A DNA stretch of 64,000 bases, from positions 930,001-994,000 of the forward strand of contig NZ_BPIM01000001.1 of NCBI RefSeq assembly GCF_026004115.1, written 5' to 3'. This DNA comes from Meiothermus sp. (GTDB taxonomy: Bacteria > Deinococcota > Deinococci > Deinococcales > Thermaceae). The notes below the pieces were generated by a model that was not told the DNA's origin, searched no databases, and saw only the letters and a list, made by a program, of their open reading frames with translations. Shown piece after piece: positions 18,679-31,030 of this stretch (position 1 is the stretch's first letter; every line of letters begins with the position of its first letter). The translations under genes were made by a program, and so were the position numbers.

Positions 18679-18839
18679 GCTTCCTCCTTTGCACGCTCGA
18701 GGGCTGCCACCAGATCTTCCAGGCGGGCAAAGTTGTACCGGGCTCCGCCCCGCAAGGGTTCAAGGCTGAAGCGCCACTGCTGCTCGCCGTCGCTCCACAT
18801 GCGGAGCACATAGCACTGTTCCTGGTGGCCCTCTGGCAT
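18648..18839 (-). CDS. Small conserved protein leading the lipoprotein operon
   Basis: A 63-residue protein without signal sequence, with the pattern CYVLRMWSDGEQQWRFSLE followed by an acidic amphipathic helix (RLEDLVAALERAKEEAC). Similar small proteins (a W-R-x-SLE core, then a FxxLEdLvaaLe helix) are, from memory, widespread in Deinococcus-Thermus and Chloroflexi and of unknown function. It starts seven bases after a -10 element TACGCT, so it is probably leaderless, and it overlaps the next lipoprotein gene by 31 bases. It may be a cytosolic partner or regulator of the operon. Confidence 0.75.
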   Translation of the reverse strand: MPEGHQEQCYVLRMWSDGEQQWRFSLEPLRGGARYNFARLEDLVAALERAKEEACATQLKSQP

Positions 18840-18846
18840 GGCAACC

Positions 18847-18879
18847 AGCGTAGAAGGGGGGGCGTCAATTGAGCGTCAA
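18847..18879 (-). promoter_or_regulatory. Putative SARP box and leaderless promoter of the lipoprotein operon
   Basis: On the minus strand TTGACGC occurs at 18879-18873 and again at 18868-18862, an exact 11-bp pitch with TCAA between. Nine bases later the -10 element TACGCT (18852-18847) follows, and seven bases after that the ATG at 18839. The heptamer is identical to the first one before the SARP gene at 1561. Confidence 0.65.
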
Positions 18880-19147
18880 GTGGGGGCACGGGCGTATCGC
18901 CAAGTCATACCAAAACCACGTTAACCCCTTGCCTTCTCCCCTGGCGGGTGAAGGTGGCAACACCCCGACCGCGCTATTTACAAACAGTTACGCAAACGCA
19001 GTTGACTGCACCTGGGGTGTCGCCGAATGAGGAAGCTGGGAACGACCCTCAAAGCCACCTCTACAGGTAAATTTGGTAACAAACCCCCTTGCTTGCTCAA
19101 GGCAGAAGTGAACCACAACAAGGGCAATCCAGGCTTGCTGCTTGACC
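18880..19147. other. Spacer between lipoprotein operon and second SARP-like gene
   Basis: About 270 bases lie between the SARP-box promoter and the 3' end of the regulator gene. I see no gene, terminator or repeat in it beyond scattered short hairpins. Confidence 0.5.
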
Positions 19148-21421
19148 CTAGCGCAGGCTCCGAGGTAACCCTTCGAGCTGGCTTTGCCAGAGTTCCTGAG
19201 CCCTCCGCACCGCGGCAGTAGCCTGGAGGTGTTGCCCCAGGTGGGCATGGGCCTCGCCCAGCAGGCGGTGGGCGGGCACGCTCAGGCAGAGGGTTTCCAG
19301 GGCCAAGGCCCGGGCCAGCGGCTCGGGATCGGGAGAACTCCGCAGGAGCGAAAGCCGCAAAGCACCCATCTGCCAGGCCAGGTGCTGCACCGGGGTCTGG
19401 GGCCGGCAGCAGGCGAGAAGGCGCTCGAGTAAGTTTTCCTTTCGGCCAAGCGCCAGCAGGTCGAACTCGGCGCCCATGGCCAGGTCGTCCAAGCGGGCTT
19501 CCCGCAAGCTGGGTAGCAGGGTCTCGATGGGCCCGGTTTCCTCTGGGCAGCGCCAGAGACCCAGCAAGGCCCGGTTGTAGCGGCAGGCCCACAAAAGCCG
19601 CTCGTCCTGGGCCGCCTGGGCCAGCCTCGAGGCCTCTTCCAGCCGGCCTTCGGCCTCCGGGTAGACCGCCAAATAGCTCAGCAGCTCGACCTGCACCAAC
19701 AAGACCTGGGCCTGCAAACCGGGGCCCAGGGGCCGGGCCAGCTCGAGGGCTTCCTCGAGGGTGTTCCAGGCCGGGCCGAACTGCCCCTGCAAAAAGTACA
19801 GGTAGCCCAGGTTGCGATAGCTGGTGGTCTCGGTACGGGCATCACCCAAACTACGCGACAGCTCGATGGCCTCGGTAAAGCGTTTTGTGGCCTGGGCGTA
19901 GCGGCCCAAGCGCAAGGTAGTGGCGGCCAGGTTTTGTAGCAGACTTCCTGCCAAGGCCAGCTGTCCCTCCCGCCGGGCCAGGGTCAGGGCTTCTTCAAAA
20001 GAGGCCTCGGAAGCCTCGTACTCACCTCGCAGACCGAACAAGGCCCCCAGGTTGCTCAGCGCCCGCAGGCGGGTCTGGGAGCTTTGGGCCCGTGCGGCGG
20101 CCTCCAGATGGGGCCTGGCCTCCTCCAACGCCCCAGCTACCAGATGGGCCGCCCCTAAAGAAAGCCGGGCCAAAGAGATTCGCTCCCCATCGCACAACCG
20201 CCGGGCTACTTCCAGGGCTTCCAGCGCCTCCAGGGCGGACTCCTGGGGTCTGCCCTGCCGCAGCCGAAGCCCGGCCCTACGCTGGTGGTGTTCGAAGTAG
20301 ATCGAATCGCTCTGCGTGCACCTTGCCAGTACGCCCAGCCGCTCCACCAGGGCGTCCAGTAGGGCCAGGTTGCTCTGCTGCTCGGCGAGCTGGCTCAGGT
20401 GTAAAAGGGCTTCCACAGCCTCCGCTTCGCCGCTCACCCAGAGGGCCTGAAAGAAAGCGAGTTGGGCCTCATTCGGCTTGCCCCGCTGCAACGCCAGCCG
20501 GCCTGCGGCCAACAAGTGGGGGTAGGCCCGCTCCGGCTCCAAAGCCCACAACCAGTAGCGAGCTGTGGCACTGGGCTCTCCCCTCTGCGCTTCCAGGGCC
20601 AGCGCAATCCGGCGGCATAGATGCTGGCGCAGGGCCTTGGGCAAAAGGAGTGGGGGCGGGGCGGCCTCGAGCTCTGCCCACGCCCGCGCTACTGCGTAGG
20701 GCTCCTCTTCCAGCACCATAGCCCAGAACTCGGGACGAACCTCCTCCGCATAAAGGCTTCGGGCCTCCCAGAGGCGCTGGGCCAATGGATCCAAGACCGC
20801 GGACTGGAGTAAGGCCGCCTGGGCCTGGGTGGCCGCCAGGGGCTCCATACCCAGCTCCTGCCAGAGGGACTGGCGCAGGTTCTCGTAAAGCTGCCAGGCT
20901 GCCTGCACCCGCCCAGCCCTGGACTCCAGGCGCATGGCCTCGCGCACCGCGCTCTCGTGCAGGGGATCGAGCTGGATAAGCTCATAAAGGTACCCCAGCG
21001 CTTGCTCCGGCTGGTTCTGCGCGGCCTGCCAGAGCCGCTCGCGGCGCAGCTCCTCCAGCCTTTGGCGCTCGAGGGCCAGCCACTCCCAAAACGCAGGGGG
21101 CAGATCATCCGGCAGACCCCGCAAAAGCGGCTCGCGCAAAGCCTCCAGGGTGGGTGCCTGCGCGTCTACCTCGGCGTACAGCGCGGGCTGCTCCCCGTCT
21201 AGCAACCACGTCCCGGCCCCTGGCAGCCGACGCAGCAGGTACAGGGCCTGCCGCAGGTTTTGCGCTGCGTTTTTGGCCCACAGCAGCTCGGCCACCTCGC
21301 GCCGGCTGAGACCCCCGCCCAGCGCCAGCACCCCCAGCAAGGCCCACTGGCGGCCCTTAAGGGAGAGAGCTTCACCCTGCCAGAGGGCTTCGGGCGAGCC
21401 CAGGAGCCTGAGGCGCAGCAT
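19148..21421 (-). CDS. SARP/BTAD-type regulator with long TPR region
   Basis: A 757-residue cytoplasmic regulator. Residues 1-80 are a SARP winged helix (MLRLRLLGSPEALWQGEALS, RQWALLGVLALGGGLSRREVAELLW). Residues about 100-220 are a BTAD helical domain (YLYELIQLDPLHESAVREAMRL). The rest is TPR-like (SLLQNLAATTLRLGRYAQAT, SYRNLGYLYFLQGQFGPAWN). No NB-ARC ATPase is present. The start at 21421 begins directly at the conserved winged-helix sequence; an ATG at 21430 is equally possible. Lying 309 bases downstream of the operon at 18839, it is a candidate activator for those lipoprotein genes. Confidence 0.85.
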   Translation of the reverse strand: MLRLRLLGSPEALWQGEALSLKGRQWALLGVLALGGGLSRREVAELLWAKNAAQNLRQALYLLRRLPGAGTWLLDGEQPALYAEVDAQAPTLEALREPLLRGLPDDLPPAFWEWLALERQRLEELRRERLWQAAQNQPEQALGYLYELIQLDPLHESAVREAMRLESRAGRVQAAWQLYENLRQSLWQELGMEPLAATQAQAALLQSAVLDPLAQRLWEARSLYAEEVRPEFWAMVLEEEPYAVARAWAELEAAPPPLLLPKALRQHLCRRIALALEAQRGEPSATARYWLWALEPERAYPHLLAAGRLALQRGKPNEAQLAFFQALWVSGEAEAVEALLHLSQLAEQQSNLALLDALVERLGVLARCTQSDSIYFEHHQRRAGLRLRQGRPQESALEALEALEVARRLCDGERISLARLSLGAAHLVAGALEEARPHLEAAARAQSSQTRLRALSNLGALFGLRGEYEASEASFEEALTLARREGQLALAGSLLQNLAATTLRLGRYAQATKRFTEAIELSRSLGDARTETTSYRNLGYLYFLQGQFGPAWNTLEEALELARPLGPGLQAQVLLVQVELLSYLAVYPEAEGRLEEASRLAQAAQDERLLWACRYNRALLGLWRCPEETGPIETLLPSLREARLDDLAMGAEFDLLALGRKENLLERLLACCRPQTPVQHLAWQMGALRLSLLRSSPDPEPLARALALETLCLSVPAHRLLGEAHAHLGQHLQATAAVRRAQELWQSQLEGLPRSLR

Positions 21422-21476
21422 GGCTTTCATCCTACTGGTGTTTGGCCATAGTACCACAAAGCCAGAGCTCGAGGGG

Positions 21477-21893
21477 CTAAAAAAAGCGTTGTACGCTCCG
21501 GGAGAGCTCAAAACCCCGCTTATCTTTGTTGATGCAGCGCAGCCGGGCCTGGGTCACGTCGCAGCGAAAACCGCCTTCGCTCCAGACCTTGCCGTAGGCC
21601 AGCACCGGCAGGCGGGGGTCGGCCACGGTATCCCCTACACAGAGCCGGGTGGCCTGGCCCCGCTCGCTCAGGCCAAAGGCATTACCCCAGTCCAGCGAGC
21701 AGTCTTTGGGCTTGGCCGGTAGGCGGGCCTGGTTTTGCAACAGGTCGCAGCGCAGCACCGCCTCATCCGCTACCCGGTCCACATAAGCAAAGCAGTGAAT
21801 GTTGCCCGAGGGGGTCTTAAAGCCCCCCAGCTCAAAGTAGCCCTGGGCCAGGGCCGGAAACAGCAAAAACGCCAGGAAAATCAGGTTTTTCAT
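21477..21893 (-). CDS. Secreted DUF6636-like protein
   Basis: A 138-residue exported protein with a signal peptide (MKNLIFLAFLLFPALAQG) and then FKTPSGNIHCFAYVD, the hallmark I associate with DUF6636. Six cysteines after the signal region (for example LRCDLLQ, RLCVGDT, FRCDVTQARLRC) suggest disulfides. It ends an apparent three-gene operon (22925 to 21477) with gaps of only three bases. Function is unknown. Confidence 0.75.
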   Translation of the reverse strand: MKNLIFLAFLLFPALAQGYFELGGFKTPSGNIHCFAYVDRVADEAVLRCDLLQNQARLPAKPKDCSLDWGNAFGLSERGQATRLCVGDTVADPRLPVLAYGKVWSEGGFRCDVTQARLRCINKDKRGFELSRSVQRFF

Positions 21894-21896
21894 CGG

Positions 21897-22340
21897 TTAC
21901 CTCCGCAGCCTAAGCGAGTCCACAATGGGCTTGATGAGGGGGTCGTAGGTGGCCTTTTCGGCGGTGGGGTACTCGAGGTACACGGTGAAAAATACCCCGT
22001 CCCTGAGCTTTTTATACTCGTAGACCACCAAATTGCCCTTAAACCCCGAGACCGCGTAATAGTCTGGCTTCAGCACCTTGTAGGTTACACGCAGGTTCTT
22101 CTGGGCCTGCGCGTAGTACTCGGGCAGGGTCAACACGTAAGCATCCAGGGCTCCCGAAACCACCAGCCGGGCCGCTCCCCGACGAAAGGACTGACCATCG
22201 CCGTTCTCGGGTGGGGGTTCGGCGGTCATGAAAGCCGGGCGCTGGATGCAAAAAGCAAAGCGGGCGTTGCAGTAGTTGGCCCACTCTGGCGCAGCCCAGG
22301 CCAGGCCCGTTAGCAACACCAGCAAAAACCAACGCAGCAT
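21897..22340 (-). CDS. Hypothetical secreted protein
   Basis: 147 residues with a signal peptide (MLRWFLLVLLTGLAWA) and an early NARFAFCIQRP segment. The rest is alternating beta and charged residues (NLVVYEYKKLRDGVFFTVYL). I do not recognise a family with certainty. It sits three bases from its neighbours on both sides, so it is co-transcribed with a peptidoglycan-binding protein and a DUF6636-like protein, suggesting an envelope role. Confidence 0.7.
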   Translation of the reverse strand: MLRWFLLVLLTGLAWAAPEWANYCNARFAFCIQRPAFMTAEPPPENGDGQSFRRGAARLVVSGALDAYVLTLPEYYAQAQKNLRVTYKVLKPDYYAVSGFKGNLVVYEYKKLRDGVFFTVYLEYPTAEKATYDPLIKPIVDSLRLRR

Positions 22341-22343
22341 GGC

Positions 22344-22925
22344 CTACTTCTTCTCCGGGGCAAAGTCGCTGAAGAGGTTAGCCCAGGTAACCCCGTCCAT
22401 CACCCCATCGGTACGCACCTTCAGCCCGCTCACGTTGGCCAGACGCTTCTGAAAGGCACTGACCGCAGCCTGGGTCTTGGGGCCAAAAAAGCCGTCGGCC
22501 TCACCCACCTCGCGGTAGCCGAGCTCCAGAAGCCGCTGTTGCAGGCTACGCACCTGCACCCCGCTCAGGCGAGGGTTTTGCAGTTGCAAAGCACGCGAGA
22601 AGATGGGGGCCTGGATGCGGCCACTGTAAAACATGGCCACCCAGGTATTGGGCCCCACGGTACCTTTTTCATCGCCCTTGATTCCCTGCATCTCCTGAAA
22701 GTTAATCACCGCCTGCCAGGTGCGGGGGCCATAGATGCGGTCGAGCTCGCCAACCTCGGGGTAGCCCGCATTGAGGAGGTAGCTCTGCACGCTGTAGACG
22801 TCCTCGCCTTTCATTCGGCTGGTTTGCAGGCCCAGGGGCCGGGCGTAGAAACTGGCCTGAGCTAGGGCTTGCGAAAGCACCAGAAGGCTCAGGGCAACTA
22901 GAAAAAAAAGAATGTTTTTTCGCAC
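22344..22925 (-). CDS. Secreted protein with two peptidoglycan-binding domains
   Basis: 193 residues with a signal peptide ending in QALA. Two PGBD-type repeats follow. The first covers about residues 40-95 (VYSVQSYLLNAGYPEVGELD, IYGPRTWQAVINFQ) and the second about 120-180 (VRSLQQRLLELGYREVGEAD, FFGPKTQAAVSAFQ). No catalytic domain is visible, so it probably anchors itself or partners to the cell wall. It is the first gene of the three-gene secreted-protein operon and is divergent from the dppB-like gene at 23033. Confidence 0.88.
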   Translation of the reverse strand: MRKNILFFLVALSLLVLSQALAQASFYARPLGLQTSRMKGEDVYSVQSYLLNAGYPEVGELDRIYGPRTWQAVINFQEMQGIKGDEKGTVGPNTWVAMFYSGRIQAPIFSRALQLQNPRLSGVQVRSLQQRLLELGYREVGEADGFFGPKTQAAVSAFQKRLANVSGLKVRTDGVMDGVTWANLFSDFAPEKK

Positions 22926-23032
22926 AGAACTCCTCCTTGTCCGAGGTTAGCAAACCGGCGAAGTAGCCTCAGGTCATTTGCTCCTTCTTCGGCCCACAAA
23001 CGCTAAAAGGCGATATACTCGGGCTACTCGTT

Positions 23033-23983
23033 ATGGTCGGCTATGTGGTTAATCGTCTTCTTGCGGCCATCCCCACCCTCTTAGGGGTGGCCATCATCAC
23101 CTTTTTGCTCATGCGGGCCGTGCCGGGCGATGTGGTCACCAGCCTGGTGGGCCTCGAGGCCAACGTCAACCCCGAGCGCATGGCCGAGCTACGCCGCCTG
23201 TTTGGGCTCGACCTGCCCCTGCATGTGCAGTTCGGACAGTGGCTGGGGGCTGTCCTGCAGGGCGATTTTGGCAGCAGCCTGCGCACCGGGCGCGAGGTAG
23301 CCCAGGACCTGGCCCTGCGTTTTCCGGTCACGCTCCAGCTCACCCTGATGGGCCTCTTGACCGCCCTCCTGATTGCGGTACCCCTGGGGGTGCTGGCGGC
23401 CATCCGGCGGGGGGGCTTTGTGGACTACTTTGCCTCGTTCTTTGCCATTCTGGGCCTCTCGGTGCCGGGGTTTTTCCTGGCCTTGCTGCTCATTCTGCTC
23501 TTCGCCCTGGCCTTGGGCTGGCTGCCCCCGGCGGGTTTTGTGCCCCTGGCCGAAAACCCCGCGCAAAACTTTCGGCACATGGTTCTGCCGGCCCTCTCGC
23601 TGGGCCTGATTCTGGCCGGAGCCGTCACGCGCATCCTGCGCAGCTCGATGCTCGAGGTGCTCTCGCGCGACTATATCCGCACCGCCCGGGCCAAGGGGCT
23701 CTCCGAGCGGGTGGTGATCTTCCGCCATGCCCTGCGCAACGCCCTGATTCCGGTGGTCACCGTGATCGGCATCCAGTTTGGCTCGTTGCTGGGCGGAGCG
23801 GTCATTATCGAGCAGGTTTTCAGCCTGCCGGGGGTGGGGCGCTTTGCCCTCGAGGGCATCAACCTGCGCGACTACCCGGTGGTGCAGGGCACGGTGCTCT
23901 TCGTGGCCACCGCGGCAGTGCTGGTCAACCTTTGGGTGGACTTGCTCTACTCGCTCATAGACCCTAGGATTCGGTATGAGTAA
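23033..23983 (+). CDS. Peptide/nickel-type ABC transporter permease (DppB-like)
   Basis: 316 residues with the DppB N-terminus (VVNRLLAAIPTLLGVAIITF) and about six membrane segments. The family's RAVPGD motif follows the first helix. The coupling loop is RTARAKGLSERVVIFRHALRNAL, and the C-terminus ends LLYSLIDPRIRY as in most DppB proteins. It pairs with the DppC-like permease at 24100 and the binding protein at 25035. No DppD/F ATPases are in the window. A -10-like TATACT lies 13 bases before the start. Confidence 0.93.
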   Translation: MVGYVVNRLLAAIPTLLGVAIITFLLMRAVPGDVVTSLVGLEANVNPERMAELRRLFGLDLPLHVQFGQWLGAVLQGDFGSSLRTGREVAQDLALRFPVTLQLTLMGLLTALLIAVPLGVLAAIRRGGFVDYFASFFAILGLSVPGFFLALLLILLFALALGWLPPAGFVPLAENPAQNFRHMVLPALSLGLILAGAVTRILRSSMLEVLSRDYIRTARAKGLSERVVIFRHALRNALIPVVTVIGIQFGSLLGGAVIIEQVFSLPGVGRFALEGINLRDYPVVQGTVLFVATAAVLVNLWVDLLYSLIDPRIRYE

Positions 23984-24099
23984 ACCAGCGAGAGGCCTGC
24001 GGGCTTCCCAGTGCTTCAATCCACCACAGGGTTTGAACCTGGCCGCTCGAGTCAGCTTCTTTTCGCCATGACACCAGCTCCCCACTCCGGAGGACAACC

Positions 24100-24966
24100 G
24101 TGACCACCCCCGCTTCGGCCAGCCCATCGAACTGGGCCCTGACACTCAGGGCCCTCCTGCGCAACCGCTCGGCGGTCATTGGCGGCACCATTACCCTGGT
24201 GGTGCTGCTGGGTGCACTCCTGGCCCCCCTCATTGCCCCCTGGGATCCCCTCAAGTTCGACCCCCCCAACCGCCTCTCGGGCCCTTCCGCAGAACACTGG
24301 CTGGGCACCGACCAGTACGGGCGCGACTTGCTCTCGAGGGTGCTCTACGGCGCCCGCTTCTCGCTCTCGGTGGCGGCGGTCTCGGTGCTGGCCGGGCTGC
24401 TGGTAGGCGGAACCCTGGGCCTGCTGGCCGGCTACTTTCGGGGCTGGCTCGACCTCACCATCTCGCGCCTGGCCGACATCCTGATTGCCTACCCCGCCAT
24501 CCTGCTGGCCATTGCTTTCCTGGCCTTTCTGGGGGGCAGTTTCATCAACCTGGTTCTGGCCATCTCGGTGGTGTTTGTGGGGCCTTTCATCCGGGTGGCC
24601 CGGGCCGCCGTGCTGACCGTGCGGGAAGAACTATACGTGGAGGCCGGGCGGGCCATGGGGGCTTCGGACGGGCGGATGATTTTCCGTACCATCCTGCCCA
24701 ACGCAGCGGCCCCACTGATTGTGGAGGTCACCCTGCGTTTCGCCTATGCCGTGCTGGCCGAAGCAGCGCTGTCGTTTCTGGGGCTGGGCATCCAGCCACC
24801 CTTTCCGGCCCTGGGCTCTATGGTCTCGGAGGGCCGGGCTTTTCTTTCGCTCTCACCCTGGGGCTCGCTGGTGCCCGGTTCTGCCATCGTGCTGATGGTG
24901 CTGGGTTTCAACCTGCTGGGCGACGGTCTGCGCGACGCTCTCGACCCCCGGCTGCGGCAACGGTAG
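24100..24966 (+). CDS. Peptide/nickel-type ABC transporter permease (DppC-like)
   Basis: 288 residues beginning with GTG after a strong GGAGG site. Typical DppC features are a cytosolic N-terminus with LRNRSAVIGGTITLVVLLGA, then LGTDQYGRDLLSRVLYGAR and GLLVGGTLGLLAGYFRGWLD. The coupling loop EAGRAMGASDGRMIFRTILP is followed by the C-terminus GDGLRDALDPRLRQR. It forms the second half of the membrane pore for oligopeptides, inferred from the family. Confidence 0.93.
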   Translation: MTTPASASPSNWALTLRALLRNRSAVIGGTITLVVLLGALLAPLIAPWDPLKFDPPNRLSGPSAEHWLGTDQYGRDLLSRVLYGARFSLSVAAVSVLAGLLVGGTLGLLAGYFRGWLDLTISRLADILIAYPAILLAIAFLAFLGGSFINLVLAISVVFVGPFIRVARAAVLTVREELYVEAGRAMGASDGRMIFRTILPNAAAPLIVEVTLRFAYAVLAEAALSFLGLGIQPPFPALGSMVSEGRAFLSLSPWGSLVPGSAIVLMVLGFNLLGDGLRDALDPRLRQR

Positions 24967-24980
24967 GCCTCACTTCTCAG

Positions 24981-25011
24981 CGGTACAATTGTGGTTATGT
25001 ACCGGTATAAT
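24981..25011 (+). promoter_or_regulatory. Inverted repeat and -10 element before the peptide-binding protein
   Basis: CGGTACA (24981-24987) and TGTACCG (24998-25004) are a perfect 7-bp inverted repeat with a 10-base centre. TATAAT (25006-25011) follows directly, so the repeat covers the -35 region. This fits an operator controlling separate, higher expression of the binding protein. The usual -35 hexamer is missing. Confidence 0.5.
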
Positions 25012-25034
25012 CAGTTGCTACACAAGGAGGCGCG

Positions 25035-26552
25035 ATGAAAAAACTGATGGTTCTGTTGGTTCTGGCCCTGGCTGCGGTATCGCTGGCGCAAAAGTCGGGC
25101 GGCATCCTGCGGGCCGGCATGCAAACCGACCCGGTAGGGCTCGACCCCCACACCACCAACGCCACCGCCAGCCGCAACGTGCTGGAAAACATCTACGACA
25201 CCCTGGTGATGCTCGACAGCAAAGGTCGCATCGTGCCCGGTCTAGCCCAGTCCTGGACGGTCTCGCAGGACGGCCTGACCTGGACCTTCCGCCTGCGGCC
25301 AGGTGTGACCTTCCACAACGGCGATCCCCTCAAGGCCTCCGATGTGGCCTTCTCCATCAACCGTATCAAAGACCCGGCCACCAAGAGCCCCCGCGCCAAC
25401 GACTTTGCGGTGGTGCGCTCGGTCACGGCGCCCAACGACAGCACCGTGGTCATCACCCTTTCCCAGCCTTTTACGCCGCTGCTGGCCAAGCTGGCCTTCA
25501 GCACCAACGTAATTGTTTCGGAGAAGGTAACCAGGGAAAACAACAACGACCTGAACAAAGCGGTTATCGGGACTGGCCCTTTCCGCTTCGTGGAGTACAT
25601 CCCCCAGACCCGGCTGGTAGTGCGTAAGTGGGACAAGTACTGGCAAAAGGACAACCAGGGCCGCCCCTTGCCCTACCTCGATGGCATCACCTACACCTTC
25701 TACCCCGACCCCGCCGCCCGCTCCACTGCCCTGCGGGCCGGGGCGGTGGACTGGATCGAGTACGTCACTGCTGCCGATGTGCGCCCGCTTAAGGCCGACC
25801 GCAACCTGACCGTGGTGGGCGGCCCCTCGGCCAACTTCCGGGCCCTTTATTTCAACACCACCAAAGAACCCTACAACAACCCCAAGGTGCGCCAGGCCAT
25901 CGCCTATGCCATTGACAAAAAGGCCATTGTGGATCTGGCTCTCTTTGGTACCGGCGGCATTGTGGCCCGGGGCACCACCATCCCCGCAGGGGCCTACGCC
26001 TACACCAACAGCCCCTACAACACCCGCGATGTGGCCAGAGCCAAGCAGCTTCTGGCCGAAGCCGGCCTGGCCAACGGCTTCACCATGAACCTCTACGTCA
26101 CCTCCACCTACGACTTCCTGCGCACTCCGGCAGACGTCATCCGCGACAACCTGGCCGAGGTGGGCATCCGGGTCAACATCCAGGCCGAAGACTGGAACGT
26201 CTATCTGCCCAAAGCCCTGCGCAGCGAGTTCGATGTTACCCTCCTGGGCACCTCGGGGCAGGCCGACCCCGACGACTACCTCTTCAATACCTTCCACCCC
26301 ACCTCGGCCCTGAACCTCTCCAAGTACAAGAACGACCGCGTTACCCAGCTTCTGGAGCAGGGCCGCCGCGTAGCCAGCCAGGCCGAGCGCCAGCGCATCT
26401 ACACCCAGGTGCAGGAGCTGGTCTTGCAGGACAGCCCCATGGCCTTCCTGTTCCACTCGGCCCAGTACGAGGCCATGAACCGCCGCGTGCAGGGCTTTTT
26501 GCATTTCCCCAACACCAGCTACCTGGCCTTCCGCTACACCTGGCTACAGTAG
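25035..26552 (+). CDS. Peptide ABC transporter substrate-binding protein (DppA-like)
   Basis: 505 residues with a signal peptide (MKKLMVLLVLALAAVSLA) and no lipobox, followed by the family-5 extracellular solute-binding fold. Signatures are LAQSWTVSQDGLTWTFRLRP and FHNGDPLKASDVAFSINRI, typical of the SBP_bac_5 motif. The TNATASRNVLENIYDTLV segment suits oligopeptide binding. The ribosome site is AAGGAGG. It is transcribed from its own promoter and ends at a strong terminator. Confidence 0.94.
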   Translation: MKKLMVLLVLALAAVSLAQKSGGILRAGMQTDPVGLDPHTTNATASRNVLENIYDTLVMLDSKGRIVPGLAQSWTVSQDGLTWTFRLRPGVTFHNGDPLKASDVAFSINRIKDPATKSPRANDFAVVRSVTAPNDSTVVITLSQPFTPLLAKLAFSTNVIVSEKVTRENNNDLNKAVIGTGPFRFVEYIPQTRLVVRKWDKYWQKDNQGRPLPYLDGITYTFYPDPAARSTALRAGAVDWIEYVTAADVRPLKADRNLTVVGGPSANFRALYFNTTKEPYNNPKVRQAIAYAIDKKAIVDLALFGTGGIVARGTTIPAGAYAYTNSPYNTRDVARAKQLLAEAGLANGFTMNLYVTSTYDFLRTPADVIRDNLAEVGIRVNIQAEDWNVYLPKALRSEFDVTLLGTSGQADPDDYLFNTFHPTSALNLSKYKNDRVTQLLEQGRRVASQAERQRIYTQVQELVLQDSPMAFLFHSAQYEAMNRRVQGFLHFPNTSYLAFRYTWLQ

Positions 26553-26568
26553 CATCTGATAGACGCTG

Positions 26569-26597
26569 GGGCGAACCCTCGAGTTCGCCCTTTTTTT
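26569..26597 (+). terminator. Intrinsic terminator after the peptide transporter
   Basis: GGGCGAA (26569-26575) pairs with TTCGCCC (26584-26590) across an 8-base loop, followed by seven T. Confidence 0.92.
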
Positions 26598-26647
26598 GCG
26601 CTCTTCGCACCACATTTGCCGAGCAATTCCTCAGAGATAATCGGGCC

Positions 26648-30345
<3,698 letters not shown>

Positions 30346-30553
30346 TTAATCCAGAGCAATTCGGAGGGTCTTAAGGTGGCATAAAAGCTCTAAATGGGTT
30401 ACGGGTAAGCACTTTTACCTGTCTGGTACAAATTTCTACAAGGTGCTACAAATCGTGCACTCTGTTCTAATTCCGATAGAAGCGAACTGGGATGTATCGT
30501 TTTTTATTGCAATCCTCAGAATTCTGCGTAGTCTTTGGGAGAAAGGGGTTGCT

Positions 30554-31030
30554 ATGTCCATGAGAATCATTGTTATTGTTGCAGGGCTGTTGGGGGTCGG
30601 GCTGCTGGGGGCTTGTTCGCAGATTGTGGGGGGTTTCAGTGCCTTCAACCTCACCACGCCCAAAGAACCCTGCACCCTCACGGGCAGCGTGCGCGAACTC
30701 AACCTTTCCTTCAACTACACCGGAACCCTCAAGGGCGTGAACCTGCTCTTTACCCCCAACGGCAAGTCGTCTGTTGCGGTCAATATCGCCGATTTGAGTG
30801 CCCCACCCACCGGCCTGCGGGTCAACACCCTGACCGCTGGGGAAGCCCGGCTCTTCATTAACCTCGCCACCCTCGAGCCCAGCGCTGCCTCGTCCCAGGC
30901 CATCCCGCAACCCAACCCCCGCCAGATCTACCCGATGGATATCGAACTACAGGCCATCGGCAGCAACGGGGAGCGCCCGGGTGTACTCAAGCTGCCCAAT
31001 GTGGACGTAGCGAATTGTTACGTGCCCTAA
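30554..31030 (+). CDS. Small hypothetical lipoprotein
   Basis: 158 residues starting at the ATG after GAAAGGGG. The signal peptide ends LLGAC, a lipobox, so it is a secreted lipoprotein. The mature part is beta-rich (ELNLSFNYTGTLKGVNLLFT, LTAGEARLFINLATLEP) with two further cysteines, one early and one at the C-terminus (NVDVANCYVP), possibly disulfide-bonded. I do not recognise a family. The 270-base divergent spacer to gyrB is AT-richer than its surroundings and holds the gyrB promoter. Confidence 0.7.
   Translation: MSMRIIVIVAGLLGVGLLGACSQIVGGFSAFNLTTPKEPCTLTGSVRELNLSFNYTGTLKGVNLLFTPNGKSSVAVNIADLSAPPTGLRVNTLTAGEARLFINLATLEPSAASSQAIPQPNPRQIYPMDIELQAIGSNGERPGVLKLPNVDVANCYVP

Noticed and set aside
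25242-26504. 420-codon open frame on the minus strand
   Set aside because: Antisense shadow of the peptide-binding protein; low-complexity VVG/GVG content and no ribosome site or promoter.
30443-30553. Upstream extension of the small lipoprotein gene
   Set aside because: The extension would put 37 residues before the signal peptide, and the internal ATG at 30554 has a ribosome site.
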